Assembly (NCBI GenBank): GCA_025354075.1
Contig: JANXNO010000398.1
Span: forward strand, 1 to 5,143
From: Burkholderiales bacterium
Lineage (GTDB): Bacteria > Pseudomonadota > Gammaproteobacteria > Burkholderiales > Casimicrobiaceae
DNA: 5,143 nt
Reading direction: 5' to 3'
Shown here piece after piece: positions 1 through 5,143 of the stretch; position 1 is the stretch's first letter, and each line of letters begins with the position of its first letter. Below the pieces are notes generated by a model, which did no database searches, had not been told where the DNA came from, and saw nothing but the letters and a program-made list of their open reading frames with translations. A program made the translations under genes and the position numbers.

Positions 1-1
1 C

Positions 2-274
2 GGCACCTCGGTGCCGGTCGTCCTCTTCGTTGACCCCGCCCGGCTCGCCGGACGCACCGTGGCAAGGCTTGGCATCATCGCGCCGCAAAATCCACGTCCT
101 GTGGCGCTCGAAATTGAATTAGGCCCGGTGCTCGCGCAGCCACGATTGACGACCGCTATTCGGCTGGGTGCCACGCAATCGGTCATCGGCGTGGCTCAGC
201 TCTCCGACGGCACGCTCTGGCAACATGCGATTGCTGTGTTGCTGACAGGCAGCGCCTGTTTTGACGGAACCTAG
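2..274 (+). CDS. soxY: Thiosulfate-oxidation carrier SoxY, C-terminal part (5' end cut by window edge), atypical tail
   Basis: SoxY is the periplasmic sulfur-carrier subunit that forms a heterodimer with SoxZ; its cysteine near the C-terminus carries thiosulfate-derived intermediates between Sox enzymes. The frame is open to the left edge, so the signal peptide and N-terminal part are missing; about 90 codons are visible. A GTG at 11 is an internal valine, not the likely start. The visible part resembles the SoxY immunoglobulin-like fold: a strand ending in IELGP, then a TAIRL strand, then a SVIGVAQLSDGTLW segment. The usual tail is GGCGG at the very end. Here it reads TGSACFDGT, so the cysteine (codon 257-259) is kept but the flanking glycines are not. 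No frameshift nearby restores GGCGG. soxZ follows after 6 nt. The SoxY assignment rests on this resemblance and on the adjacent soxZ; a SoxY paralogue with a different partner is possible. Confidence 0.8.
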   Translation, partial: GTSVPVVLFVDPARLAGRTVARLGIIAPQNPRPVALEIELGPVLAQPRLTTAIRLGATQSVIGVAQLSDGTLWQHAIAVLLTGSACFDGT

Positions 275-280
275 CTCAAG

Positions 281-628
281 ATGAACAACGAACCTGTCCC
301 CGGCCGCAACGCCCGCCTGATCGTGCCGCCACTGGTGCGCGCGGGCGAGGAATTTCAGGTGCGGCTGTTGATTCAGCATCCCATGGAGACCGGCTTTCGC
401 CGTGACGTGCAGGGCGACATCATTGAGGTGAATTTGCTCGAATCGTTGTCGCTCGATTTTGAAGGTCAGTCCGTGTTCACGGCACGCTCGATGAACGCGC
501 TCACCGCCAATCCGTTTCTGGTCTTTGTTGTGGCTCTGAAGCAAAGTGGCCGTTTCAATGCGCGCTGGCTCGACCAGCGCGGCAACGCTGGATCAATCAG
601 CGCGAGCGTGCGGGTTGTCGCCGCATAA
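281..628 (+). CDS. soxZ: Thiosulfate-oxidation carrier subunit SoxZ
   Basis: SoxZ is the partner that holds SoxY in the SoxYZ carrier of the periplasmic thiosulfate-oxidising multienzyme system. The 115-residue product fits the family's usual length of roughly 100-115. It has the characteristic HPMETG motif at residues 33-38, followed by the RRD segment, then NPFLVF at 77-82 and a WLDQRGN segment at 96-102, all in the expected SoxZ order. There is no cysteine and no signal peptide; SoxZ is normally exported together with SoxY. The start is the ATG 6 nt after the soxY stop. The preceding bases (AGCTCAAG) make only a poor Shine-Dalgarno, so translation is probably coupled to soxY. The 3' end overlaps the proposed soxA start by 14 nt. 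Family assignment is secure. Confidence 0.95.
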   Translation: MNNEPVPGRNARLIVPPLVRAGEEFQVRLLIQHPMETGFRRDVQGDIIEVNLLESLSLDFEGQSVFTARSMNALTANPFLVFVVALKQSGRFNARWLDQRGNAGSISASVRVVAA

Positions 629-1388
629 ATACGGACGCGCCCTAATCGCGTCGCTGCTGGCCGCGACCGCTGCGACGGGCGCACACTCGCAAGCTGCGAC
701 GTCGCAACTGTTCATTGCGAAGAGCGCCGTTCGTTCAGGCTCCACTTTCACCAGCGCCACCATTCAAGCGCAGCAGAAAGATGACGACCTCAACCCCGGC
801 ATGTTGTGGGTTGATCAGGGGCGCGAATTATTCGCGAAGGATTGCACGAACTGCCATGCAGACGCAAAAGGCCTGGCCACAAAACTGCCGCGTTTGCACA
901 CTGATGGCAGCGTGGTCACGCTTGAGAAACAGATCCATCACTGCCAGACCGAACGCGTGAAAAAACCCGCGTACGCTATGGAGGGCCAGCCGCTCCTTGC
1001 GCTGACGACGTACCTCGCATTCTCGTCACGCGGGCTCGCGCAACAAGTGCCCGCGAACATCACGCAAAGTGCGGCATGGCAACGCGCGCACAACGAATTC
1101 ACAAGGGTGCAAGGCAAGCTCGATTTCAACTGTCGCGCTTGCCACGATCAACTCTACGGCAAACGCGTGCGCAACCAAAACATCAGTCAGGGCTACGGCG
1201 TCGGCTATCCAGCGTATCGCGTGGAATGGCAGATGTTGGGCTCGCTCAATCGCCGGTTGCGTGCGTGCTTTTTTGGCATGGAAACAGTGGTGCCTGCCGC
1301 GACTGATCCGATCCTCGCCGACCTTGAGTTTTATCTGGTGTGGCGGGCGCAGGGCTTGCCAATTGAAGCGCCGGCGGTGCGCCGCTGA
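615..1388 (+). CDS. soxA: Diheme cytochrome c SoxA (L-cysteine S-thiosulfotransferase subunit)
   Basis: SoxA, with cytochrome SoxX, performs the first Sox step: oxidative attachment of thiosulfate to the SoxY cysteine in the periplasm. From the proposed TTG start the protein is 257 residues: a signal peptide with a hydrophobic stretch at about 9-22 and a likely cleavage after Ser-Gln-Ala (25-27), a first heme motif CTNCH (77-81), a cysteine in HHCQTER (C110, probable axial ligand of heme 1), a second heme motif CRACH (173-177), the SoxA-typical SQGYGVGYPAYR and WQMLGSLNRR stretches, and the active-site cysteine in RLRACFF (C218). It ends with the usual LYL-like, WR and GLPIEAP segments. Both heme sites are present, so this is the diheme type. 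The frame is open back to GTG 546 and ATG 558, but those starts would put a long non-hydrophobic leader before the signal sequence; TTG 615 gives a normal one. No strong ribosome-binding site is seen. No soxX follows. Confidence 0.93.
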   Translation: MSPHKYGRALIASLLAATAATGAHSQAATSQLFIAKSAVRSGSTFTSATIQAQQKDDDLNPGMLWVDQGRELFAKDCTNCHADAKGLATKLPRLHTDGSVVTLEKQIHHCQTERVKKPAYAMEGQPLLALTTYLAFSSRGLAQQVPANITQSAAWQRAHNEFTRVQGKLDFNCRACHDQLYGKRVRNQNISQGYGVGYPAYRVEWQMLGSLNRRLRACFFGMETVVPAATDPILADLEFYLVWRAQGLPIEAPAVRR

Positions 1389-1395
1389 CAAATTG

Positions 1396-1531
1396 ATTGC
1401 TCATCAGCTTTTCGTTGTAAGCCCCATCGAATTTGGGCTGATCGGCCATATTTGTGAATAGTCAATTATCGGCAAAACTAGCCGTTAGCCCCAGATGAAA
1501 CGGCACTTTAGCTAAAAAGCTGATGCTCAAT
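1396..1531. repeat. 17-bp imperfect inverted repeat bracketing the convergent intergenic region
   Basis: The arm at 1396-1412 (ATTGCTCATCAGCTTTT) and the arm at 1515-1531 (AAAAGCTGATGCTCAAT) are reverse complements at 15 of 17 positions, including an uninterrupted core of 11 bp (1402-1412 with 1515-1525). They are separated by 102 nt. The right arm covers the stop codon and part of the last codon of puuD; the left arm starts 8 nt after the soxA stop. The region lies between two convergent genes, so one possibility is a long-range stem acting on both transcripts. Another is the terminal inverted repeats of a small (136 bp) non-coding element. No clear target-site duplication is seen. The rest of the intergenic region holds no gene-like ORF. 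Confidence 0.5.
1474..1504 (-). terminator. Possible weak intrinsic terminator of the urate operon
   Basis: Read on the minus strand, a perfect 6-bp stem (GCCGTT with AACGGC, plus-strand arms 1481-1486 and 1499-1504) encloses a 12-nt loop. It is followed by TAGTTTTG, a short broken run of T. It lies 23-53 nt after the puuD stop, where a terminator is expected. The stem is short, the loop is large and the T tract is weak, so this is tentative; Rho-dependent termination is equally possible. Confidence 0.3.
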
Positions 1532-2711
1532 TAGCCTTCGCGCCCGCCATCACCCAGGCCCCAATCTTCGCGCGTTCTTCTTCGGTAATTTGTGTCGCAT
1601 TGCTCATCGGCATGATGCGCGTTACCACCGCCTGCTGATACATCGCTTGTGCGTTTTTCACGATCAGTTCGGGCGTGTGCAGCTGAATGTTTTTCGAGAT
1701 GACTTGCGCGTTGTGACACATCGCGCAGCGTTGCTCGACGATGGTTTGAATCTCGGCGAATTTCGGTACCGCTGCGACAGCAACAGCAGGCTGTGGCGCA
1801 GGCGCGATCCAGATGGCCACACCCGCAAGAATCGCGGCACCCGCCGCGAACCATTGATACTGTTTTTTGCCCTTCAGTTTCAACACAAAAAACTGCCGGA
1901 TCAACACACCCGCGAGCATGATCAGCGTCAGCACCAGCCAGTTGAACGGTGCGCCGTAAGTCATGCTGTAGTGGTTCGACAACATGGCGAACAGCACGGG
2001 TAATGTGAAGTAGGTGTTGTGAACGCTGCGCTGTTTTGCGCGCATCGGATGAATCGGGTCGGGCGTCTGGCCCGCCTTCATCGCGGCCACTGTTTTGCGT
2101 TGCCCCGGAATGATCACCATCGCCACGTTCGCGCTCATCGCGGTGGCGAGCATCGCGCCGGTGAGCAAAAACGCAGCGCGTCCTGCGAACAAATGGCACG
2201 CGATAAACGTTGCGATGATGACGTAGACGAACACCAGAACGCCAACGATCAAGTCGCCGTTTTTCTTCTGCCCGAACACGCGACAAATGCCGTCGTACAC
2301 CACCCAACCCATGATGAGATACACCAGCGACGCTGCGATGGCCCCAGCCGACGAGCCCCACGCAAAGACGTTTTTGTCGATGAGAAATGTTTGCGCGTTG
2401 AATAGATACAGCACGACGAACAGCGCAAAGCCGCTCATCCACGTCCAGTAACTTTCCCAGTAGAACCAGTGCAAGTGTTCGGGCAATTGTTTGGGAGCCA
2501 CCATGTACTTTTGCGGGTTGTAAAAACCGCCGCCATGAACGGCCCACAGCTCGCCGTCAACACCTTTTTCTTTCAGCGCGGGATCGGTCGGTTTGACCAG
2601 ACTGCTGTCGAGAAACACGAAGTAAAACGACGAGCCGATCCACGCGATGCCGACGATCACATGCAGCCAGCGCAGCAGCAGATTCAGCCAGTCAAAAATG
2701 TAAGATTCCAT
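1527..2711 (-). CDS. puuD: Urate hydroxylase PuuD, membrane protein with C-terminal cytochrome c domain
   Basis: PuuD oxidises urate to 5-hydroxyisourate at the cytoplasmic membrane and passes electrons to the cytochrome chain, replacing soluble uricase and avoiding peroxide. The 394-residue protein has the usual length and layout. The membrane part (about 1-303, Urate_ox_N family) has roughly eight hydrophobic segments, near 9-34, 88-110, 120-146, 154-176, 179-201, 232-250, 257-277 and 288-303. It contains conserved-looking histidines in RWLH (17), VHGGGFY (59), PEHLHWFYWESYW (79, 81), ACHLFAGR (173) and SVHNTYFTLP (231). After an Ala/Pro/Val linker (304-315) comes a cytochrome c domain with CAMCH at 329-333 and a probable distal heme ligand in MPM (Met367 or Met369). 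The ATG lies 3 nt after the uraH stop. It has a good Shine-Dalgarno (GGGGAAG, 7 nt spacing) encoded within the YRGS end of uraH, so the two are co-translated. It is the last gene of the operon. Confidence 0.95.
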   Translation of the reverse strand: MESYIFDWLNLLLRWLHVIVGIAWIGSSFYFVFLDSSLVKPTDPALKEKGVDGELWAVHGGGFYNPQKYMVAPKQLPEHLHWFYWESYWTWMSGFALFVVLYLFNAQTFLIDKNVFAWGSSAGAIAASLVYLIMGWVVYDGICRVFGQKKNGDLIVGVLVFVYVIIATFIACHLFAGRAAFLLTGAMLATAMSANVAMVIIPGQRKTVAAMKAGQTPDPIHPMRAKQRSVHNTYFTLPVLFAMLSNHYSMTYGAPFNWLVLTLIMLAGVLIRQFFVLKLKGKKQYQWFAAGAAILAGVAIWIAPAPQPAVAVAAVPKFAEIQTIVEQRCAMCHNAQVISKNIQLHTPELIVKNAQAMYQQAVVTRIMPMSNATQITEEERAKIGAWVMAGAKAN

Positions 2712-2725
2712 CGCCTAGCTTCCCC
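2712..2725 (-). promoter_or_regulatory. Shine-Dalgarno of puuD embedded in the uraH 3' end
   Basis: Minus-strand GGGGAAG (plus 2719-2725) lies within the codons for the terminal Arg-Gly-Ser of uraH, 7 nt before the puuD ATG. The catalytic C-terminal motif of HIUase and the ribosome-binding site of the next gene share the same bases. It fixes the puuD start. Confidence 0.7.
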
Positions 2726-3068
2726 GATACGTTGAATAAGTCCATGGCGAACACACCAGCGGCACGTGATAGTTGCCGCCGTCTTCGGCAATGCCAAAAT
2801 CAATGGGCACCACATCCACAAACGCAGGATCGGGCAGCTTCATACCCGTGCTGCGAAAGTGTTCGCCAATGTGAAACACGAGGCGGTAGCGGCCACGCTT
2901 GACCTCGGCATCTTTCAGTAGCGGCGCATCGGTGCGGCCATCAGCGTTGGTGCGGGTGGAGACTAGCAACTTGGGAGTTGCATCGTCCATTGAGTAAAGC
3001 TCAATCGCCACGTTCGGCGCAGGCCCGCCGTGTACTGTGTCGAGAATATGAGTGGAGAGTTTCCCCAT
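2715..3068 (-). CDS. uraH: 5-Hydroxyisourate hydrolase (transthyretin-like)
   Basis: HIUase hydrolyses 5-hydroxyisourate, the unstable product of urate oxidation, to OHCU in the cytoplasm. The 117-residue product has the family's full length and signatures: LSTHILDTVHG at 4-14 with catalytic His7, NADGRTD at 41-47 with Arg45, the NYHVPL segment at 99-104 with His101, and the diagnostic C-terminal tetrapeptide YRGS at 114-117, which separates HIUases from vertebrate transthyretin. No signal peptide is present. The ATG lies 6 nt after the uraD stop and has a GGAG Shine-Dalgarno (plus-strand 3078-3081) inside the last codons of uraD, 9 nt from the start. It sits between uraD and puuD, the enzymes that act after and before it. 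Assignment is firm. Confidence 0.97.
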   Translation of the reverse strand: MGKLSTHILDTVHGGPAPNVAIELYSMDDATPKLLVSTRTNADGRTDAPLLKDAEVKRGRYRLVFHIGEHFRSTGMKLPDPAFVDVVPIDFGIAEDGGNYHVPLVCSPWTYSTYRGS

Positions 3069-3081
3069 GAGAAATTACTCC
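3069..3081 (-). promoter_or_regulatory. Shine-Dalgarno of uraH embedded in the uraD 3' end
   Basis: Minus-strand GGAG (plus 3078-3081) overlaps the last uraD codons just before its TAA, and lies 9 nt upstream of the uraH ATG. This supports the chosen uraH start and translational coupling of uraD and uraH. Confidence 0.65.
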
Positions 3082-3593
3082 GTGATGATGTCGAGCAAGC
3101 GCAAGCGAGCGATCTCGCCGACCTGCATCAGGTTGTTGTTGAACTCCATCGCGCGGGTATTGGTCAGGCGCGAAGTCACAGCAGCGAATATCGCGTCCTG
3201 CGTGTTGTTGCGCACGGCGATGATGAACGGAAAGCCGAATTTTTCGCGATACCCTGCGTTGTGTTCGCGCAGTTGCATGACCAGCGCCGCTGTCATCGCG
3301 GTGAGTCCCGCGCCCGCTTGCTCGCTGGTGGATTCGCTGGTGAGCGAACCCGAAGCGGCCTCTTTACCGGCAAGTTCCGGGTGTGAGTTAAGCAGCTTGA
3401 GTTTTTCGTCGTCGCTCGCTGATTGCACAGTGGCGACGAGTGCTGCTTGGACGGCTGCGCGTGACGCGAAACCGGTTGCTGGTTTCAGCGCGAATGCACG
3501 CTCGGCAATCCACGGCGAATGCTCGTACACCGCGCCGAATGCAGATGAGAATTCGGCCGGGGAGAAATTATTGATTTGAGTCAGAGTTGGCAT
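3075..3593 (-). CDS. uraD: 2-Oxo-4-hydroxy-4-carboxy-5-ureidoimidazoline (OHCU) decarboxylase
   Basis: UraD decarboxylates OHCU stereospecifically to S-allantoin, finishing the conversion of urate in the cytoplasm. The 172-residue protein matches the family's usual size of about 165-175. Visible signatures are the N-terminal FSPAEF...YEHSPWIAERA region (10-33), HPELAG at 71-76 with catalytic His71, the STSEQAGAGL helix at 88-97 with Glu91, YREKFGFPFIIAVR at 115-128 that forms the substrate pocket, and a C-terminal LTNTRAMEFNNNLMQVGEIARLR helix region. The start agrees with the family's N-terminal pattern, but the ribosome-binding site is poor: the nearest GGGAG lies about 14 nt upstream, at the edge of a palindromic repeat. 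It precedes uraH by 6 nt and follows the permease by about 100 nt, in one orientation. Assignment is firm. Confidence 0.96.
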   Translation of the reverse strand: MPTLTQINNFSPAEFSSAFGAVYEHSPWIAERAFALKPATGFASRAAVQAALVATVQSASDDEKLKLLNSHPELAGKEAASGSLTSESTSEQAGAGLTAMTAALVMQLREHNAGYREKFGFPFIIAVRNNTQDAIFAAVTSRLTNTRAMEFNNNLMQVGEIARLRLLDIITE

Positions 3594-3607
3594 GCTGTTT
3601 GGTCTGG

Positions 3608-3668
3608 CTCCCTCTCCCGCAGGCGCCGCGACAGGATTGTCGCTTGCGGCTCCGGGGTTGGGGTGAGG
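3608..3668. repeat. Degenerate palindromic intergenic repeat (REP-like) between permease gene and uraD
   Basis: The stretch begins with CTCCCTCTCCCGCAGGCG and ends with GGGTTGGGGTGAGG-like sequence, which resembles a palindromic repeat widely scattered between genes in Proteobacteria (recognised from memory, not searched). Its centre folds well: GCGACA (3628-3633) pairs with TGTCGC (3638-3643) across a GGAT loop, and CCGCA (3617-3621) pairs with TGCGG (3645-3649) outside a small bulge. The outer pyrimidine and purine tracts are only partly complementary, so this copy looks degraded. It lies in the 100-nt gap inside the operon and could stabilise or partly terminate the permease transcript; no T run follows the stem on the minus strand. 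Confidence 0.5.
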
Positions 3669-3693
3669 ATGGCTGCTTTCGGCTTGCTACTAA

Positions 3694-5143
3694 TTAATGC
3701 GCGTCCGCTTGCATAGCTGCATTGATCGCGGCATTAGCATCGCCACTCGCACCATTGAAGAACAGATTAAGCGCAAGCGCCGCAATCGACGTCAACAGAA
3801 TGCCAGACTCGATCAACGGATGAATGCCATGCGGCATCCACTGTTTGAAGTTCGGCGCGATCAGCGGAATCATGCCGATGCCGATGGACACCGCGACGAT
3901 CAGCGAGTTGTAACGGTTGCCCTTGAAATCGACCCCGGACAGGATGCGGATGCCGGTCGCTGCGACCATGCCGAACATCACGAGGCCCGCGCCGCCGAGC
4001 ACGACGGTCGGCAGCGATTCAACCAGCGCCGCCATCTTCGGCAACAGGCCGAGCACGATCATGATGACGCCGCCTGCGACGCAGACGAATCGGCTCTTGA
4101 CGCCGGTCACGGCGACGAGGCCAACGTTCTGCGAAAAACTGGTGTACGGAAAGGTGTTGAAAATGCCGCCGATCAACGTACCGAGACCGTCGGTACGCAG
4201 GCCGCGACTCAGCGCTGGTTGATCAACCTTGCGATCTGTCATTTCACCGAGCGCCAAGAACATCCCCGTAGATTCAATCATCACCACGATCATGACCAGT
4301 GTCATGGTCAGGATCATCACCGCGTCGAACTGCGGCATGCCAAACGAAAACGGCATCACGAATTCGAACCACGCGGCCTTGCCGACTTTGTCGAAATTCA
4401 TCAAGCCGAACGCGGTGGCGACCACGCCGCCGATGATGATGCCGAGCAGCACGGAAATGTTGGCAATGAAACCCTTGGCATACTTCGCGATCACCAGAAT
4501 GGACACCAGTACCAGCGCCGCGATACCGACGCCGGTGAGTTCAGCATACTTGGGATTAGGCACGCTTGGCACCAGCGCAACGCCTTTTGGGATTGCAGGG
4601 AAGGCGGAGCCGGGGGACGTCGCCGCAGCGGTCGCGTCGGCGAGCCATTTAGCGTGCTCCGGGTTGACCACCGACGGCGCGGTCGGTCCGAACGGATTGC
4701 CAAAAATCCAGTTGATGCCGACTCGCATCAGGCTGATGCCGATGACCGCGATGATGGTGCCTGTGACCACCGGTGGAAAAAATCGCAGCATGCGGCTGAC
4801 GATAGGCGCAATGGCTATTGAGATGACGCCTGCTCCGATGATCGATCCGAAGATCAGCTGCGCGCCTGCAATGCCCGGATTGGCGTTGGCAATCGCAATC
4901 ATCGGCGCGACTGATGCAAACGTCACGCCCATCATGACCGGCAGCCGAATGCCGAACCATTGCGTCGCGCCAAACGCCTGAATCAGCGTGACCACACCAC
5001 AACAGAACAGATCGGCTGAAATCAGCAACGCAACCTGGTCTGGTGTGAGCTTCAACGCCCGCCCAATGATGAGCGGCACGGCGACCGCGCCGGCATACAT
5101 CACCAGCACATGTTGCAGCCCCAGCGCGCCAAGGCGCGGTAAC
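3694..5143 (-). CDS. NCS2-family purine (xanthine/urate) permease, 5' end cut by window edge
   Basis: This is a nucleobase:cation symporter-2 (uracil-xanthine permease) that should import a purine such as xanthine or urate across the inner membrane by proton symport. The frame stays open to the right edge; 482 codons are visible and the true start lies outside. A GTG at 5109 is internal: the residues before it (LGLQHVLVMYAGAVAVP) are the conserved first membrane segment with its QH pair. Numbered from that GTG, the key motifs are ESTG at 279-282 (substrate-binding glutamate) and the NCS2 signature SQNVGLVAVTGVKSR with Gln327-Asn328. About 14 membrane segments are expected and many hydrophobic blocks are visible. 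A long loop (about 138-191) rich in Pro and Ala separates two membrane segments. As first gene of the urate operon, urate or xanthine is the likeliest substrate, but the sequence alone does not decide between them. No symbol is assigned for that reason. Confidence 0.92.
   Translation of the reverse strand, partial: LPRLGALGLQHVLVMYAGAVAVPLIIGRALKLTPDQVALLISADLFCCGVVTLIQAFGATQWFGIRLPVMMGVTFASVAPMIAIANANPGIAGAQLIFGSIIGAGVISIAIAPIVSRMLRFFPPVVTGTIIAVIGISLMRVGINWIFGNPFGPTAPSVVNPEHAKWLADATAAATSPGSAFPAIPKGVALVPSVPNPKYAELTGVGIAALVLVSILVIAKYAKGFIANISVLLGIIIGGVVATAFGLMNFDKVGKAAWFEFVMPFSFGMPQFDAVMILTMTLVMIVVMIESTGMFLALGEMTDRKVDQPALSRGLRTDGLGTLIGGIFNTFPYTSFSQNVGLVAVTGVKSRFVCVAGGVIMIVLGLLPKMAALVESLPTVVLGGAGLVMFGMVAATGIRILSGVDFKGNRYNSLIVAVSIGIGMIPLIAPNFKQWMPHGIHPLIESGILLTSIAALALNLFFNGASGDANAAINAAMQADAH

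Noticed and set aside
11..13. GTG at 11 as the start of a short 87-residue SoxY
   Set aside because: The frame is open to the window edge, and SoxY needs an N-terminal signal and domain part, so the gene begins upstream of the window.
119..544. A 141-codon minus-strand frame opposite soxY and soxZ
   Set aside because: Both genes on the plus strand have recognised family motifs. This frame shows none and spans their boundary.
1372..1384. Hairpin CGGCG-GTG-CGCCG at the end of soxA as a terminator
   Set aside because: It lies inside the coding sequence before the stop codon and is not followed by a T run, so it is most likely a chance result of Arg/Ala codons.
1420..1439. Short inverted repeat AGCCC...GGGCT after soxA as a plus-strand terminator
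   Set aside because: The stem is only 5 bp with a mismatch inside a 10-nt loop, and no T tract follows on the plus strand.
1531..2547. A 338-codon minus-strand frame overlapping puuD
   Set aside because: It is a shifted shadow of puuD with Arg/His-rich composition and no recognisable domain. The puuD frame has eight membrane segments and a heme motif.
3052..3579. A 175-codon plus-strand frame opposite uraD
   Set aside because: It is Ser/Ala-rich with no recognisable motif, and it is entirely antisense to uraD, which carries its catalytic residues.
3697..4821. A 374-codon plus-strand open frame antisense to the permease
   Set aside because: Its product is extremely rich in Arg, His, Asp and Gln with no domain pattern, as expected for the complement of a hydrophobic membrane-protein gene. 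The opposite frame has clear NCS2 motifs.

Overview
The window reads as proteobacterial chromosome, most likely betaproteobacterial (Burkholderiales-like). I infer this from protein resemblance, a moderately high G+C content and the gene combination; the sequence does not settle the genus. Two unrelated metabolic gene groups converge on a short intergenic region near 1389-1526.

Left part (plus strand, 1-1388): the tail of a sulfur-oxidation (Sox) cluster in the order soxY-soxZ-soxA. SoxY enters from the left edge without its N-terminus, SoxZ is complete, and SoxA is a diheme cytochrome c with both CxxCH motifs and the active-site cysteine. SoxYZ is the periplasmic carrier that holds sulfur intermediates on a cysteine near the SoxY C-terminus. 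SoxA, with SoxX, joins thiosulfate to that cysteine. Two things stand out: SoxY lacks the textbook Gly-Gly-Cys-Gly-Gly tail but keeps a cysteine five residues from its end, and no soxX follows soxA.

Middle (1389-1526): a 138-bp convergent intergenic region. It holds a 17-bp imperfect inverted repeat (15 of 17 matching) that brackets almost the whole region, plus a small hairpin that may terminate the minus-strand operon.

Right part (minus strand, 5143-1527): a purine (urate) catabolism operon in transcription order NCS2 nucleobase permease (its start is cut by the right edge), uraD (OHCU decarboxylase), uraH (5-hydroxyisourate hydrolase) and puuD (membrane urate hydroxylase with a fused C-terminal cytochrome c domain). 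Together these would import a purine such as xanthine or urate and convert urate through 5-hydroxyisourate and OHCU to S-allantoin. Electrons from urate would pass to the cytochrome chain instead of forming hydrogen peroxide. The last three genes are tightly packed (6 and 3 nt gaps). The permease is separated from uraD by about 100 nt carrying a degenerate palindromic repeat.

No RNA genes, CRISPR arrays, transposase genes or phage genes were recognised. Apart from the SoxY tail and the two intergenic repeat structures, the region looks like ordinary metabolic chromosome, and I found no convincing evidence of a wholly new system.
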